From Gemmatimonadota bacterium (lineage in GTDB: Bacteria > JAAXHH01), in NCBI GenBank assembly GCA_026705925.1, contig JAPOZT010000019.1:113878-177877 (forward strand): a stretch of 64,000 bases of DNA. Reading direction: 5' to 3'. Below, in pieces: positions 19,883-28,933 of this stretch. Position 1 is the stretch's first letter; the number at the start of each line of letters is the position of its first letter. The notes beneath the pieces were generated by a model that made no database searches, was not told the DNA's origin, and saw nothing but the letters and a program-made list of their open reading frames with translations. Position numbers and translations under genes: made by a program.

Positions 19883-22285
19883 ATGATCCGCAACTACCTC
19901 ACGGTCGCCCTGCGCAACCTCCTCAGGCAACCCGTCTATTCCCTCATCAATATCGTCGGACTCGCCATCGGCATGGCGGCATGCATGCTGATCGTGTTGT
20001 ACATCCAGGACGAGCTCAGCTACGACCGCTATCACCCGGACGCGGATAGGATTTACCGGATCGTGGACGATATCGAAAGCGGCGGGCAGACCATCCGGAC
20101 AGCGGGATCGCCCTTGAGCTGGGCGCCGGCACTGAAGCAAGACTATCCCGAGGTCGAGCGGTTCGTTCGGATGCGGGGTACGGCCTCTTCCTGGCTGTTT
20201 CATAAAGAAGAAATGCAATTCTATGAGAAAAAAGTCATCTGGGCGGAAGACGGCTTGTTCGACCTGTTCGCTATCCCCCTGGTCGCCGGAGATCCGAATA
20301 CCGCGCTGGTAGAGCCCTTTACGATCGTCATCTCGGAAACGATGGCGGCCAAGTACTTCGGCGGTGAAGAAGCCATGGGGCAGGTTCTGGGCGTGGATAA
20401 CACCTACGATTTCAAGGTCACCGGGATCATGCGGGACCTGCCCGCCAATACCCATATGCGGGCGGACATGTTCACCTCCTATTCCTCCCTCGCCAGCATC
20501 GGCAGTTACTACCGGGAGAACTGGGAGGTTCATGACAACTTCTACACGTACATCCGGCTAAGTGAAAACACGGATCCGGATGATCTCGAAGCGCGGTTCC
20601 CGGACTTCCTCGAACGATACGCCGGGGACAGATACCGCGAATCGGGCGTCGTGCTGAGACCGTCGCTGCAACCCGTCGTCGACATCCACCTTCACTCTCA
20701 CCGGGAAAGCGAATTCGAACCCAACGGCGACATCCGCTTCGTGGTCCTCTATACACTGATCGCGTTCCTGATTCCGCTGATCGCGTGCATCAACTTCATC
20801 AACCTGGCCACGGCCCGATCGGCTATGCGCGCCCGGGAAGTGGGCGTCCGAAAGGCAATGGGCGCCAACCGGACCCAGTTGCTGGGGCAGTTCCTGGGAG
20901 AGGCCGTCGTCATGGCGGCGCTCGCCATGGTGATTTCGTCTATCCTGGTGCAGCTCGCCCTGCCCGCGGTGAATGCGATTGCCGCCAAGGAACTGATTTT
21001 CCCGCTTTCGAACGGGCTGGTGTTGACGGTGCTTGCATTCGGTGTGATCGTTATTGGATTGGCGGCAGGAAGCTATCCGGCCGTCTATCTCTCCGGGTTT
21101 GCGCCCACCGAAGTATTGAAGGGCAACCTTGAAACAGGTACACGGGGACTGAATCTGCGAAAGGTCCTGGTCGTCGTACAGTTCGCCATGTCCATCTTCC
21201 TGCTGGTCAGCACGGCGATCATCTACGATCAGCTCGAGTATATCAGCACCAAGCGGCTGGGCTTCAACAAGGAACAGGTGATGGTGCTTCCCATCACGGG
21301 TTCCACCCAGCGTCGGAATACGCCCGTACTGAAAGAACGATTGGCCCAGTTGCCCGGTGTACTGGGTGTAGCCACGGCAAGCGGGGTACCGGGAATGCGG
21401 GTGATCCCGATCATGGCGGTCCGGCCCGATGGCATGGCGCCGGAAGACCACCTCATGATGGCCACGCTACAGGTGGACGAGTCCTTCCTGGATGTCCTGG
21501 AGATCGATCTGGCTGCCGGACGGAACTTCTCGACGGACTGGGGGACGGACTCGACCACCGGCTTCCTGCTCAACGAGTCGGCCGTTCGATACCTTGGATG
21601 GGGCACGCCGGCGGAAGCCATAGGCAAACCGTTTGCGTGGCTGCCTTTCGGCGGGAAGAAAGGAAATGTAATCGGCGTGGTAGAGGATTTTCATCTCCGT
21701 ACCATTCACGAGGAGATCGAACCGATCGTTATTCTAACGAGTACCTATCACATTTTCGTGCTCATCCGACTCGAACCCGGACGGATTCCCGAGACCATCT
21801 CGCGCATCGGGGAGGCATGGCGAAACGTCGATGCCGGCTTTCCCCTGGAATACACCTTCCTGGACGAGGATTTCGACCGGCTGTACCAGGATGACCGGCG
21901 ACTCGGCGAGGTTTTCGCGATCTTCGCGGTACTGGGCGTCTTCGTGGCCTGCCTCGGACTCCTCGGACTGGCTTCCTATTCGATTCAGCAACGCACCCGG
22001 GAGATCGGGATCCGCAAGGTGCTCGGCTCATCGGTCTCCACCATCGTCATACTGCTGTCGAAGGACTTCATGAAATATGTCCTGCTGGGCAACCTGATCG
22101 CCTGGCCGCTGGCCTACTTCGTCATGACGCGCTGGCTGCAGAATTACGCATACGCCGCGTCGCTCGATTTCTCCTGGTTTCTGACCGGGGGCGTCGTGGC
22201 TTTAGTCATCGCCTGGCTGACCATCGGGGCCCATGCGGTGGCTGCTTCGCGTCGGAACCCGGTGAACGCGTTGAGGCAGGGGTGA
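19883..22285 (+). CDS. FtsX/MacB-type ABC transporter permease, type A, copy 3
   Basis: An 800-residue permease of the same layout as copy 1 and clearly its closest relative in the array: DDIESGGQ near residue 58, a REVGVRKAMGA first core and REIGIRKVLGS second core. The final IGAHAVAASRRNPVNALRQG is identical to that of copy 1. It lies 47 bases after copy 2 and 27 bases before copy 4 on the same strand, so the array is probably co-transcribed. The DNA of copies 1 and 3 also looks similar over long stretches, a substrate for recombination. Confidence 0.9.
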   Translation: MIRNYLTVALRNLLRQPVYSLINIVGLAIGMAACMLIVLYIQDELSYDRYHPDADRIYRIVDDIESGGQTIRTAGSPLSWAPALKQDYPEVERFVRMRGTASSWLFHKEEMQFYEKKVIWAEDGLFDLFAIPLVAGDPNTALVEPFTIVISETMAAKYFGGEEAMGQVLGVDNTYDFKVTGIMRDLPANTHMRADMFTSYSSLASIGSYYRENWEVHDNFYTYIRLSENTDPDDLEARFPDFLERYAGDRYRESGVVLRPSLQPVVDIHLHSHRESEFEPNGDIRFVVLYTLIAFLIPLIACINFINLATARSAMRAREVGVRKAMGANRTQLLGQFLGEAVVMAALAMVISSILVQLALPAVNAIAAKELIFPLSNGLVLTVLAFGVIVIGLAAGSYPAVYLSGFAPTEVLKGNLETGTRGLNLRKVLVVVQFAMSIFLLVSTAIIYDQLEYISTKRLGFNKEQVMVLPITGSTQRRNTPVLKERLAQLPGVLGVATASGVPGMRVIPIMAVRPDGMAPEDHLMMATLQVDESFLDVLEIDLAAGRNFSTDWGTDSTTGFLLNESAVRYLGWGTPAEAIGKPFAWLPFGGKKGNVIGVVEDFHLRTIHEEIEPIVILTSTYHIFVLIRLEPGRIPETISRIGEAWRNVDAGFPLEYTFLDEDFDRLYQDDRRLGEVFAIFAVLGVFVACLGLLGLASYSIQQRTREIGIRKVLGSSVSTIVILLSKDFMKYVLLGNLIAWPLAYFVMTRWLQNYAYAASLDFSWFLTGGVVALVIAWLTIGAHAVAASRRNPVNALRQG

Positions 22286-22312
22286 CGGACCAGCTTCGCG
22301 AGTAAGGCCATC

Positions 22313-24709
22313 ATGTTCAAACACTACTTCATCATCGCGGTCCGGAATCTCACCAGGTACAAGAGCTACGCGCTGAACAATATCCTGGGACTGACCATTG
22401 GATTCGCCTGCGCCCTATCGATCCTCCTCTACGTCCAGAACGAGTTGAGTTACGACCGCTATCACGAGAACGCGGACCGTATCTACCGGATCGTCGAAGG
22501 AAGCGACGTCAAGACGCAGCCCCTGCTCGGTCCGGCGCTGAAGGAGGAATTCCCGGAAGTCGAACGCTTTCTGCGCATACAGGGTACCGCCGGAATTTGG
22601 CTCATGGCTTACGGGGACAAGGTATTCTATGAAACCGACGTCGCCTGGGCCGACGAGACCCTTTTCAAGCTGTTCTCGTTTCCGCTGCTCAGGGGCAACC
22701 CCGAAACCGCCCTGAAAGATCCTTTTTCCGTGGTCATAACCCGGTCGACCGCCCGGAAGATGTTTGGACCCGAAGACCCCATGGGGAAAATCATCGTCGC
22801 GGATAACGGTTTCGCCGATCTGCGCGTCACCGGTGTCATGGAGGACATGCCGGACAACTCCCATTTCAAAATGGATTACTTCGTGTCCCTGTCTACGAGT
22901 CCATTCGTAGGCAATCCGAGGGCGCTGATTCGCTGGAGCGTGCGGTATTTCTACACCTATCTCCTGCTGACCGAAGGTTACCCGGGAGCGCTGCTCGAGG
23001 ACAAGCTCCCGTCGTTTGTAGACAAGCACATGGGTAGCTATCTGGCGTCTACGGGAGGCAGCTTCGAACCGTACTTACAGCGGCTTACCGACATCCACCT
23101 GCATTCTCACCTGGAAAACGAGTTGGGCGTTAACGGAGACAGCACATACGTCGCCATCCTGCTGGTCGTCGCGGGATTCGTCATCGTGTTGACCTGCGTG
23201 AATTTCACCAACCTTTCGACCGCGCGCGCGATGGTGCGCGTCAGGGAAGTGGGGTTTCGCAAAGTGGCCGGCGCGAAAAGGTGGGAGCTGATTCAGCAGT
23301 CCTTCGGCGAAACGATGCTGCAAGCCTTCTGCGCCTCGATTCTGGCGGTGATCATCGTATGGCTGATCCTTCCCACGTTCAACGACCTGTCCGGCAAACA
23401 GCTCACGCTGCTGATGCTGGATGATCCCGCCTGGTTCATTGCGTGGTTCGGGTTGACCGTACTGGTGGGCCTGATTGCCGGCCTCTATCCCGCGGTATTC
23501 GTTTCGGCCATCAAACCGATTGGCATGCTGACTGGAAACCAACCGGTTCATCGACAACAGGACTACATGCGCAAAGGTTTGGTCACGGTACAATGTACGA
23601 TATCAGTCGCCCTGATCGTCGGCACCCTGGTGCTGTACCAGCAGCTGGGTTTCTTGCGAAACGTCAAACTGGGATTCGAGAAAGAGCAGGTAATGGTCAT
23701 CCCCAGCGGTATTCGCGATATTGAAGAAAGCTTTCCCGTCATGAAACAGGCGCTGCTGCAACATCCCGGCGTACTGAACATGACGGATGCCAGCTCGATG
23801 CCCGGCGTCGCCGGCAGTCAGGGGTTTATCCGTTCGATGACCGCGGAAGTCTTTGAGGGTGCCGGTACCCATCGGATCGACCTTGGATACATCGAAACCG
23901 GGTCGGATTTCGTCGAGACGCTGGGTATCGAGCTGCTTGCCGGCCGCAGCTTCTATACGGGCGAACAATCAAATTCGGATTTGGGGAAAGTGATTTTAAA
24001 TGAAACGGCAACCAGGGCACTGGGATGGGTCACGCCGGAAGAAGCGATCGGTAGCCAGATCATGCTGAATAATGAGTATCAAACGGATGTGGTTGGTGTA
24101 GCGAAGGACTTTAACGTCAAATCATTACATCAACCGATCCGGCCACTGGCGCTGCTCCATTATACGTACGGCACCACGTTTTTCGCGGTAAAGCTGAACC
24201 CGGATGATCTGGAAAGCACGTTAGACAACATCCGGGAAACCTGGGCTGCGATTCTCCCTGCGTTCCCGCTGCGGTATTCCTTCGTGTCGGATGATTTCGA
24301 CCGGATGTATCAAGCCGATCGCCACTTCGGGCAAGTGTGCGCACTCTTCACCAGTATCGCCGCGTTCATTGCCCTTCAGGGCCTGGTCGGCCTCGCCTCG
24401 TTCGGCGTGGGACAGCGCATCAAGGAAATCAGCATCCGAAAGGTCCTGGGCGCCTCGGTATCCCAGGTCCTCGTCCTGCTGTCCAGGGAGTTCGTCGTGC
24501 TGATCGTCATCGCCAACGCCATCGGGTGGATGCTGGCGTACTACGGACTGAGTTTCTGGCTGCAGCAATTTGCCTATCGAGTCGATATCGGCGCCGACAC
24601 CTTTGTGATGGTCGGTGTCCTGAGTCTTGTGGTGGTAATGGCCGTGCTCGGCTACCGCGTCATCAGAACGGTCACGTCGAACCTGGCAGACGTACTGCGG
24701 AGTGGGTGA
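22313..24709 (+). CDS. FtsX/MacB-type ABC transporter permease, type B, copy 4
   Basis: A 798-residue permease that pairs with copy 2: KTQPLLGPALK, RIQGTAGIWLMAYGD, DFVETLGIELLAGR and the C-terminal AYRVDIG correspond to copy 2 segments rather than to type A. The first core signature is REVGFRKVAGA and the second is KEISIRKVLGA. It closes the four-gene array, 19 bases before the MBL-hydrolase gene. The second half is more diverged than in the other copies (GVGQRIKEI in place of SIQQRTREI). Confidence 0.88.
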   Translation: MFKHYFIIAVRNLTRYKSYALNNILGLTIGFACALSILLYVQNELSYDRYHENADRIYRIVEGSDVKTQPLLGPALKEEFPEVERFLRIQGTAGIWLMAYGDKVFYETDVAWADETLFKLFSFPLLRGNPETALKDPFSVVITRSTARKMFGPEDPMGKIIVADNGFADLRVTGVMEDMPDNSHFKMDYFVSLSTSPFVGNPRALIRWSVRYFYTYLLLTEGYPGALLEDKLPSFVDKHMGSYLASTGGSFEPYLQRLTDIHLHSHLENELGVNGDSTYVAILLVVAGFVIVLTCVNFTNLSTARAMVRVREVGFRKVAGAKRWELIQQSFGETMLQAFCASILAVIIVWLILPTFNDLSGKQLTLLMLDDPAWFIAWFGLTVLVGLIAGLYPAVFVSAIKPIGMLTGNQPVHRQQDYMRKGLVTVQCTISVALIVGTLVLYQQLGFLRNVKLGFEKEQVMVIPSGIRDIEESFPVMKQALLQHPGVLNMTDASSMPGVAGSQGFIRSMTAEVFEGAGTHRIDLGYIETGSDFVETLGIELLAGRSFYTGEQSNSDLGKVILNETATRALGWVTPEEAIGSQIMLNNEYQTDVVGVAKDFNVKSLHQPIRPLALLHYTYGTTFFAVKLNPDDLESTLDNIRETWAAILPAFPLRYSFVSDDFDRMYQADRHFGQVCALFTSIAAFIALQGLVGLASFGVGQRIKEISIRKVLGASVSQVLVLLSREFVVLIVIANAIGWMLAYYGLSFWLQQFAYRVDIGADTFVMVGVLSLVVVMAVLGYRVIRTVTSNLADVLRSG

Positions 24710-24728
24710 GGGGGAGTTAGTCTGACAG

Positions 24729-25595
24729 ATGAACGTAACTTTTCTCGGAACCGCGGCCGCGCCTTCGATGCCGATCCCCTTCTGCACCTGCCGGGTCTGC
24801 ATGGACGCCAGGAGGATTGGCGGCAAGAATCTCCGCAGGAGATCGTCGCTGGTGATCAACGATGATCTCCTGGTGGACATCGGACCCGACATCGCTACGG
24901 CATCGTTCCAGCACCGAATCTCGCTCGCCGGCATCGGCCTATGTCTTCAGACGCACCCCCATGCGGACCACCTGGACATCGGATTCATCCTCGCAAGGCA
25001 CGCCGAATACGGCACGACCGTCTCAGGCGATATGCTGCTGGCTGGCTCTGATGAGACACTGCACGCGATCGATGCACTGGTGCGTCAACAGACTGCGTAC
25101 GGAAGCCTTTTCGACCCTAAAGCACTGTCTGCGTTGAAGTTGAAGATCCTGCCTCTAACGCCCTTTGAAGGATACCATATAGGAGACTATCGCATCGTCG
25201 CATATCCCGCCAATCACGGCAACGATCAGGGCTTCATTCTTTATTCCATTGTGCGGGGAGACCATGCCGTGTTCTATGGTACCGACACGTCGGTGCTGTC
25301 CGAAGAGGTCTGGGAACACCTTCAGCGAGCACGCAACCGGTTTGACGTGGTCATGCTCGATCACACCTACGGAATCGGTTTCGAATCCAGGCCGTCCGAC
25401 CACCTCGCATCGAAGGATGTCGCCACCCACGCGGATCGATTTCGAGAGAACGGATTGCTCAAAGACGGCGGTGTGGTATACGCGACCCACCTGTCCCATG
25501 AGGGGAACCTGGAACATGATGAATTGGACGAATACGCCAGGGAGCACGGGTATCGGGTGGCCTTTGACGGGTTGAGGCTGGAGTTGAGCGGCTGA
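24729..25595 (+). CDS. MBL-fold metallo-hydrolase, PhnP-like
   Basis: A 288-residue metallo-beta-lactamase-fold hydrolase. It opens MNVTFLGTAAAPSMP, then a Cys cluster CTCRVC (Cys19, 21, 24). It carries the metal site THPHADHLD (His76, His78, Asp80, His81), further His residues in AYPANHGN and a late ATHLSHEG. The combination of GTA opening and the C-x-C-x-x-C zinc site is characteristic of the PhnP/cyclic-phosphodiesterase-like MBL proteins. The likely substrate is a cyclic nucleotide or phosphate ester, but this is uncertain. It lies on the same strand as the permeases and 85 bases before the phosphoribosyltransferase. Confidence 0.85.
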   Translation: MNVTFLGTAAAPSMPIPFCTCRVCMDARRIGGKNLRRRSSLVINDDLLVDIGPDIATASFQHRISLAGIGLCLQTHPHADHLDIGFILARHAEYGTTVSGDMLLAGSDETLHAIDALVRQQTAYGSLFDPKALSALKLKILPLTPFEGYHIGDYRIVAYPANHGNDQGFILYSIVRGDHAVFYGTDTSVLSEEVWEHLQRARNRFDVVMLDHTYGIGFESRPSDHLASKDVATHADRFRENGLLKDGGVVYATHLSHEGNLEHDELDEYAREHGYRVAFDGLRLELSG

Positions 25596-25680
25596 ACATG
25601 CAGCAGGAACATGCCACCGGACACCCGCCCACGGACACCTGCCCACGGCCGCCCGACCATCATACCGAGAGATCCAAAGC

Positions 25681-26208
25681 ATGAAATGGGACTATTACCG
25701 CCCTCACATAGACCGGAGAGTACCCGGCAACAAAGTAGACCTGACTCCTCTGTGTAACGAATCGGAAGTCCGCAGGAACCTGATTTTCGATCTCGCCCGT
25801 CCATTTCGCAACGTCGATCTGGACAAGGTGGCGAGTCCGGAATCGCTGGGATACATCCTGGGCAGCGCGGTAGCCCAGCGGCTGAACCGGGGCTTCATTC
25901 CTTTTCGTAAAGGAGGAGAACTACCCGTCCATCGTCAACACCGGTCCAGGGTCTCTTTTGTAGACTACACGAACAGAAAGAAGACCCTGGAGGTGAATAA
26001 AGACTTGGTTAAACCCGGTGAACGCATTCTGATCGTGGATGATGTGATCGACACCGGTGCCCAGGTAAAGGCCATGATCAAGCTGATCGAACGGTTACAG
26101 GGTATAGTCGTGGGTGTTTCGGTGCTGGTTGCGGACCGAAGCCGGAAGACGGAACATCTGATTAGAACACACAACGTGCACGCAATACATATGCCCATTG
26201 TTCGTTGA
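25681..26208 (+). CDS. Phosphoribosyltransferase family protein
   Basis: A 175-residue type I PRTase-fold protein. The PRPP-binding motif is RILIVDDVIDTGAQ (about residues 114-127), with the two acidic residues and the Thr-Gly. The N-terminal part (GYILGSAVAQRLNRGFIPFRKGGELP) matches the flexible loop region of adenine phosphoribosyltransferases (K-G-x-L-P). It therefore probably salvages a purine-like base onto PRPP. Length is close to that of Apt. I would not name it apt without alignment. Confidence 0.83.
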   Translation: MKWDYYRPHIDRRVPGNKVDLTPLCNESEVRRNLIFDLARPFRNVDLDKVASPESLGYILGSAVAQRLNRGFIPFRKGGELPVHRQHRSRVSFVDYTNRKKTLEVNKDLVKPGERILIVDDVIDTGAQVKAMIKLIERLQGIVVGVSVLVADRSRKTEHLIRTHNVHAIHMPIVR

Positions 26209-26278
26209 AACCTGTAACGGGTTGGATGAATACAAACTACATTAACCCCCGAATACAGACTTCCTGGAGTTACCGTTA

Positions 26279-26728
26279 ATGACCGCCGAAACCGATAATC
26301 AGCACGTTCACATCGGCGCCTACGCGCTGTGCCGCGACCCCTCGAACCGCCTGCTCCTGGTTCGCGCGACGGCCGGTCTCGAGGACGGAGGCCTGTGGAC
26401 GATGCCCGGCGGCGGAATCGAATGGGGAGAGCATCCGAATGCCGCGTTGTGCCGTGAGCTGGAGGAGGAGACGGGACTCGTAGACATCAAGGCGTACCAC
26501 GTGGCCTCCGTGTATTCGCATGCTTACGAAGGTTGGACGGACTGGCAGGGCGATCCGGTACATCACATCGGTATCGTCTACGAGGTTGAGCTTGCGACGT
26601 TCGACTTGAGACCCGAAAGGGAAGGATCGACCGATCACTGTGAGTGGCTGACCGAAAGCCGGGTACGGGAGCTGCCTCTAGGACCGCTAGCCGAGTTCGC
26701 GTTCAAGCTGGCATGGCCAAAAACATAG
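26279..26728 (+). CDS. Nudix hydrolase
   Basis: A 149-residue Nudix protein. The box reads GGIEWGEHPNAALC followed by RELEEETGL, an exact G-x5-E-x7-REUxEExGU. It hydrolyses a nucleoside diphosphate linked to another moiety and uses magnesium. The substrate is unknown; the usual candidates are oxidised nucleotides or NDP-sugars. It lies 70 bases after the phosphoribosyltransferase and 16 bases before the GNAT gene, suggesting one transcript. Confidence 0.93.
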   Translation: MTAETDNQHVHIGAYALCRDPSNRLLLVRATAGLEDGGLWTMPGGGIEWGEHPNAALCRELEEETGLVDIKAYHVASVYSHAYEGWTDWQGDPVHHIGIVYEVELATFDLRPEREGSTDHCEWLTESRVRELPLGPLAEFAFKLAWPKT

Positions 26729-26744
26729 CGACAGGTTATCATTG

Positions 26745-27287
26745 ATGATTGAATTGCGTGGTAAGAAAGTGGTATTGCGGACCATGGAACGCGCACATTG
26801 CCGCATCCTGTGGGAAAACTACGAGCCCGTGGAACCCGTGCCGACTGAACCGGTCAGGCCGGGTCTCTCGGTCGAGGGATCGGAAAAGTGGTTTGAGGAG
26901 ATCCAGGAAAAACAGGAAAAGAGTCAAATCTACCTGGGTATCTTCGATGATGAAGGCAACATCGTTGGCGACATACAACTGTCCGGAATCGACTGGAGGA
27001 ATCGCACGGCGAGCCTCGGTGCCGGCATTGCACTTGAAAGAGACCGGGGCAAGGGGTACTGTACGGATGCCGCCGTCGTCATATTACGGTACGGATTTGA
27101 GCACCTGGACCTGCAAAGGATTTCGGCCGCGACTATGGCGAACAACGCAAGCGCCATCAGGGTGCTGGAGAAGGTCGGGTTTGTGCAGGAAGGACGGGAA
27201 CGAGAGGCCGTGTACTGGTCCAATCAGCGCTGGGACAGGATTGTGTTCGGCATTTTGAAACCGGAATTCGAGGCCATTCAATCATGA
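26745..27287 (+). CDS. GNAT acetyltransferase, RimJ/RimL-like
   Basis: A 180-residue N-acetyltransferase of the RimJ/RimL type: IELRGKKVVLRTME at the start, then a GDIQLSGIDW strand. The acetyl-CoA loop is ERDRGKGYC (R-x-x-G-x-G type), with NASAIRVLEKVGFVQEG near the C-terminus. I start at ATG 26745; a TTG three bases upstream is also possible. The stop overlaps the next gene by ATGA. Substrates of this family include ribosomal protein N-termini and small amines; none can be assigned here. Confidence 0.9.
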   Translation: MIELRGKKVVLRTMERAHCRILWENYEPVEPVPTEPVRPGLSVEGSEKWFEEIQEKQEKSQIYLGIFDDEGNIVGDIQLSGIDWRNRTASLGAGIALERDRGKGYCTDAAVVILRYGFEHLDLQRISAATMANNASAIRVLEKVGFVQEGREREAVYWSNQRWDRIVFGILKPEFEAIQS

Positions 27288-27637
27288 AACCTGCTCCGAT
27301 TAAAGAAACCATCTCTTTCGAGGACTTCGAGAAACTCGACATTCGCGCAGGTACGATCACCGCGGTCGATGAGGTGGCCGCATCGAAAAAACTCGTGAAG
27401 CTGACAGTCGACTTTGGAGACCACACCCGGTCGATCCTTGCGGGGATCAAGCAGGAACGGTCGGACCCGCAGGAAATCGAAGGCAAGCAAGCCCTCTTCG
27501 TGGTGAACCTGGCCGAGAGGAAGATGGCCGGTGAAGTCTCCCAGGGTATGCTCTTCGACATAGGGTATGCGGACGAGATTAAACCATGCCTGTTGGTACC
27601 CGAATTTCCTGTGCCGAACGGTGCAAGGGCGGGTTGA
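27284..27637 (+). CDS. tRNA-binding domain protein, CsaA-like
   Basis: A 117-residue single OB-fold tRNA-binding domain of the CsaA/EMAPII/Trbp111 type: ISFEDFEKLDIRAGTI at the start, then SKKLVKLTVDFG, and AGEVSQGMLF near the end. Such small proteins bind tRNA or act as chaperones. The start overlaps the GNAT stop by four bases, a sign of translational coupling. Confidence 0.9.
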   Translation: MKPAPIKETISFEDFEKLDIRAGTITAVDEVAASKKLVKLTVDFGDHTRSILAGIKQERSDPQEIEGKQALFVVNLAERKMAGEVSQGMLFDIGYADEIKPCLLVPEFPVPNGARAG

Positions 27638-27664
27638 AGAAAACGAAGCATGAATGGAGGTAGC

Positions 27665-28933
27665 ATGGCGTCCGAAACAGTATCCGACCGCGTTGAGCGC
27701 GAGCACGCGCGCTACGGGGCCGCCACCCAGCAGGATTCAGGCGGACCGCTCCCACAGCCCTTTCCCCGGAAGATCGGTCCGCGCGCCATGGAATACCTGG
27801 CCGAGGTCGTCGATTCCGGGCTGACCTGCGACATGGTGGGCCGGTTCGAGCGCGCCTTCGCCGAGGCCAACGGCGTCGCCCATTGCATCGCCACGCCGGG
27901 ATGCACGCCGGCCCTGGCCGTGCTGGCCGCGGCTTTCGACTTCGAACCGGGCGACGAGATCATCGTGAGCTCGGTCAGCGACTTCGGCACCGTGCAGGGA
28001 GTGATCAGCGCCGGTTACATCCCCGTGTTCGCCGACACCGCGCCCGGAACGATCAACGTGAGCGCCGAGACCATCGAGGCGTGCATCTCCGATCGCACCC
28101 GGGTGATTCTTGTCGTGCACCTGAGCGGTTTGATCTGCGATATGGACGCCATCAACGACGTAGCCGCCCGCCACGGGTTGGTCGTCTACGAGGACGCCTG
28201 CCAGGCGGTCTTCGGCCGCTACAAGGGCCGCTTTGCCGGCACCCTGGCGACGGCCGGTGGCTTTTCATTCGATGCGGAGAAAACCATGGGTTCGGACGTG
28301 GGCGGCTGCATCCTTACCGACGACGATGCACTGGCCGAACGGACGCGGTTTATCGGCCAGAGCCGCGCCGGGGAAATGGTCGAGCACTTCGGCCGTGTAC
28401 ACACGGTGAATGGATTCGCCCACCGCATGACTCAGTCCACCGCGGCGCTCAGCCTTGCCCAGCTCGAGATCATCCGGCCGCAGGTGGAGCAACGCGATCG
28501 CATGATCCGCCTGCTGAGTGCGCTCCTCGACGAGATTCCGGGCATCACGGCACTGCCGATCCCACAGGAGACCGAAGTGTACTCCTGCTGGATGGCGGGA
28601 TTCACTATCGATCCGGAACAGTTCCGATGCGATGTGGAAGAATTCGGCGACCAGGTGGCGGCCGGGGGCATCCCCGGGGCGAGCCCGATGCGCTACTACC
28701 TGCTGCCGGTGGCCCTACCCTTCCTGAACGAGGCGGCAAAGCACCGGCGTTTCCCCTATTCGCAGCCGCCGGCATCCCGCACATACCGCTACGACGCCGA
28801 AAGCTGTCCGAACGCGCACGGGATTCTGGAACGTTTCATCCGCTGGAGCTCGTTCTGTGAGAAATACGAACCCCACCACTGCGAACAGGCGGCCGCGATC
28901 GTGCGCCGCGTTGCCGAGGAGAACCGGCGATGA
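27665..28933 (+). CDS. DegT/DnrJ/EryC1/StrS-type PLP aminotransferase
   Basis: A 422-residue fold-type I PLP enzyme. The catalytic Lys206 is in FSFDAEKTMGSD and the PLP-ring Asp177 is in VVYEDACQAVFG. GVAHCIATPGCTPAL corresponds to the phosphate-binding Gly-Thr region. The active-site motif differs slightly from the canonical SFHxxK form. Members transaminate keto-sugars or other carbonyls in sugar biosynthesis. I chose the ATG at 27665 because GGAGGTAGC precedes it; an in-frame ATG at 27650 has no such site. The stop overlaps the following gene by ATGA. Confidence 0.9.
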   Translation: MASETVSDRVEREHARYGAATQQDSGGPLPQPFPRKIGPRAMEYLAEVVDSGLTCDMVGRFERAFAEANGVAHCIATPGCTPALAVLAAAFDFEPGDEIIVSSVSDFGTVQGVISAGYIPVFADTAPGTINVSAETIEACISDRTRVILVVHLSGLICDMDAINDVAARHGLVVYEDACQAVFGRYKGRFAGTLATAGGFSFDAEKTMGSDVGGCILTDDDALAERTRFIGQSRAGEMVEHFGRVHTVNGFAHRMTQSTAALSLAQLEIIRPQVEQRDRMIRLLSALLDEIPGITALPIPQETEVYSCWMAGFTIDPEQFRCDVEEFGDQVAAGGIPGASPMRYYLLPVALPFLNEAAKHRRFPYSQPPASRTYRYDAESCPNAHGILERFIRWSSFCEKYEPHHCEQAAAIVRRVAEENRR

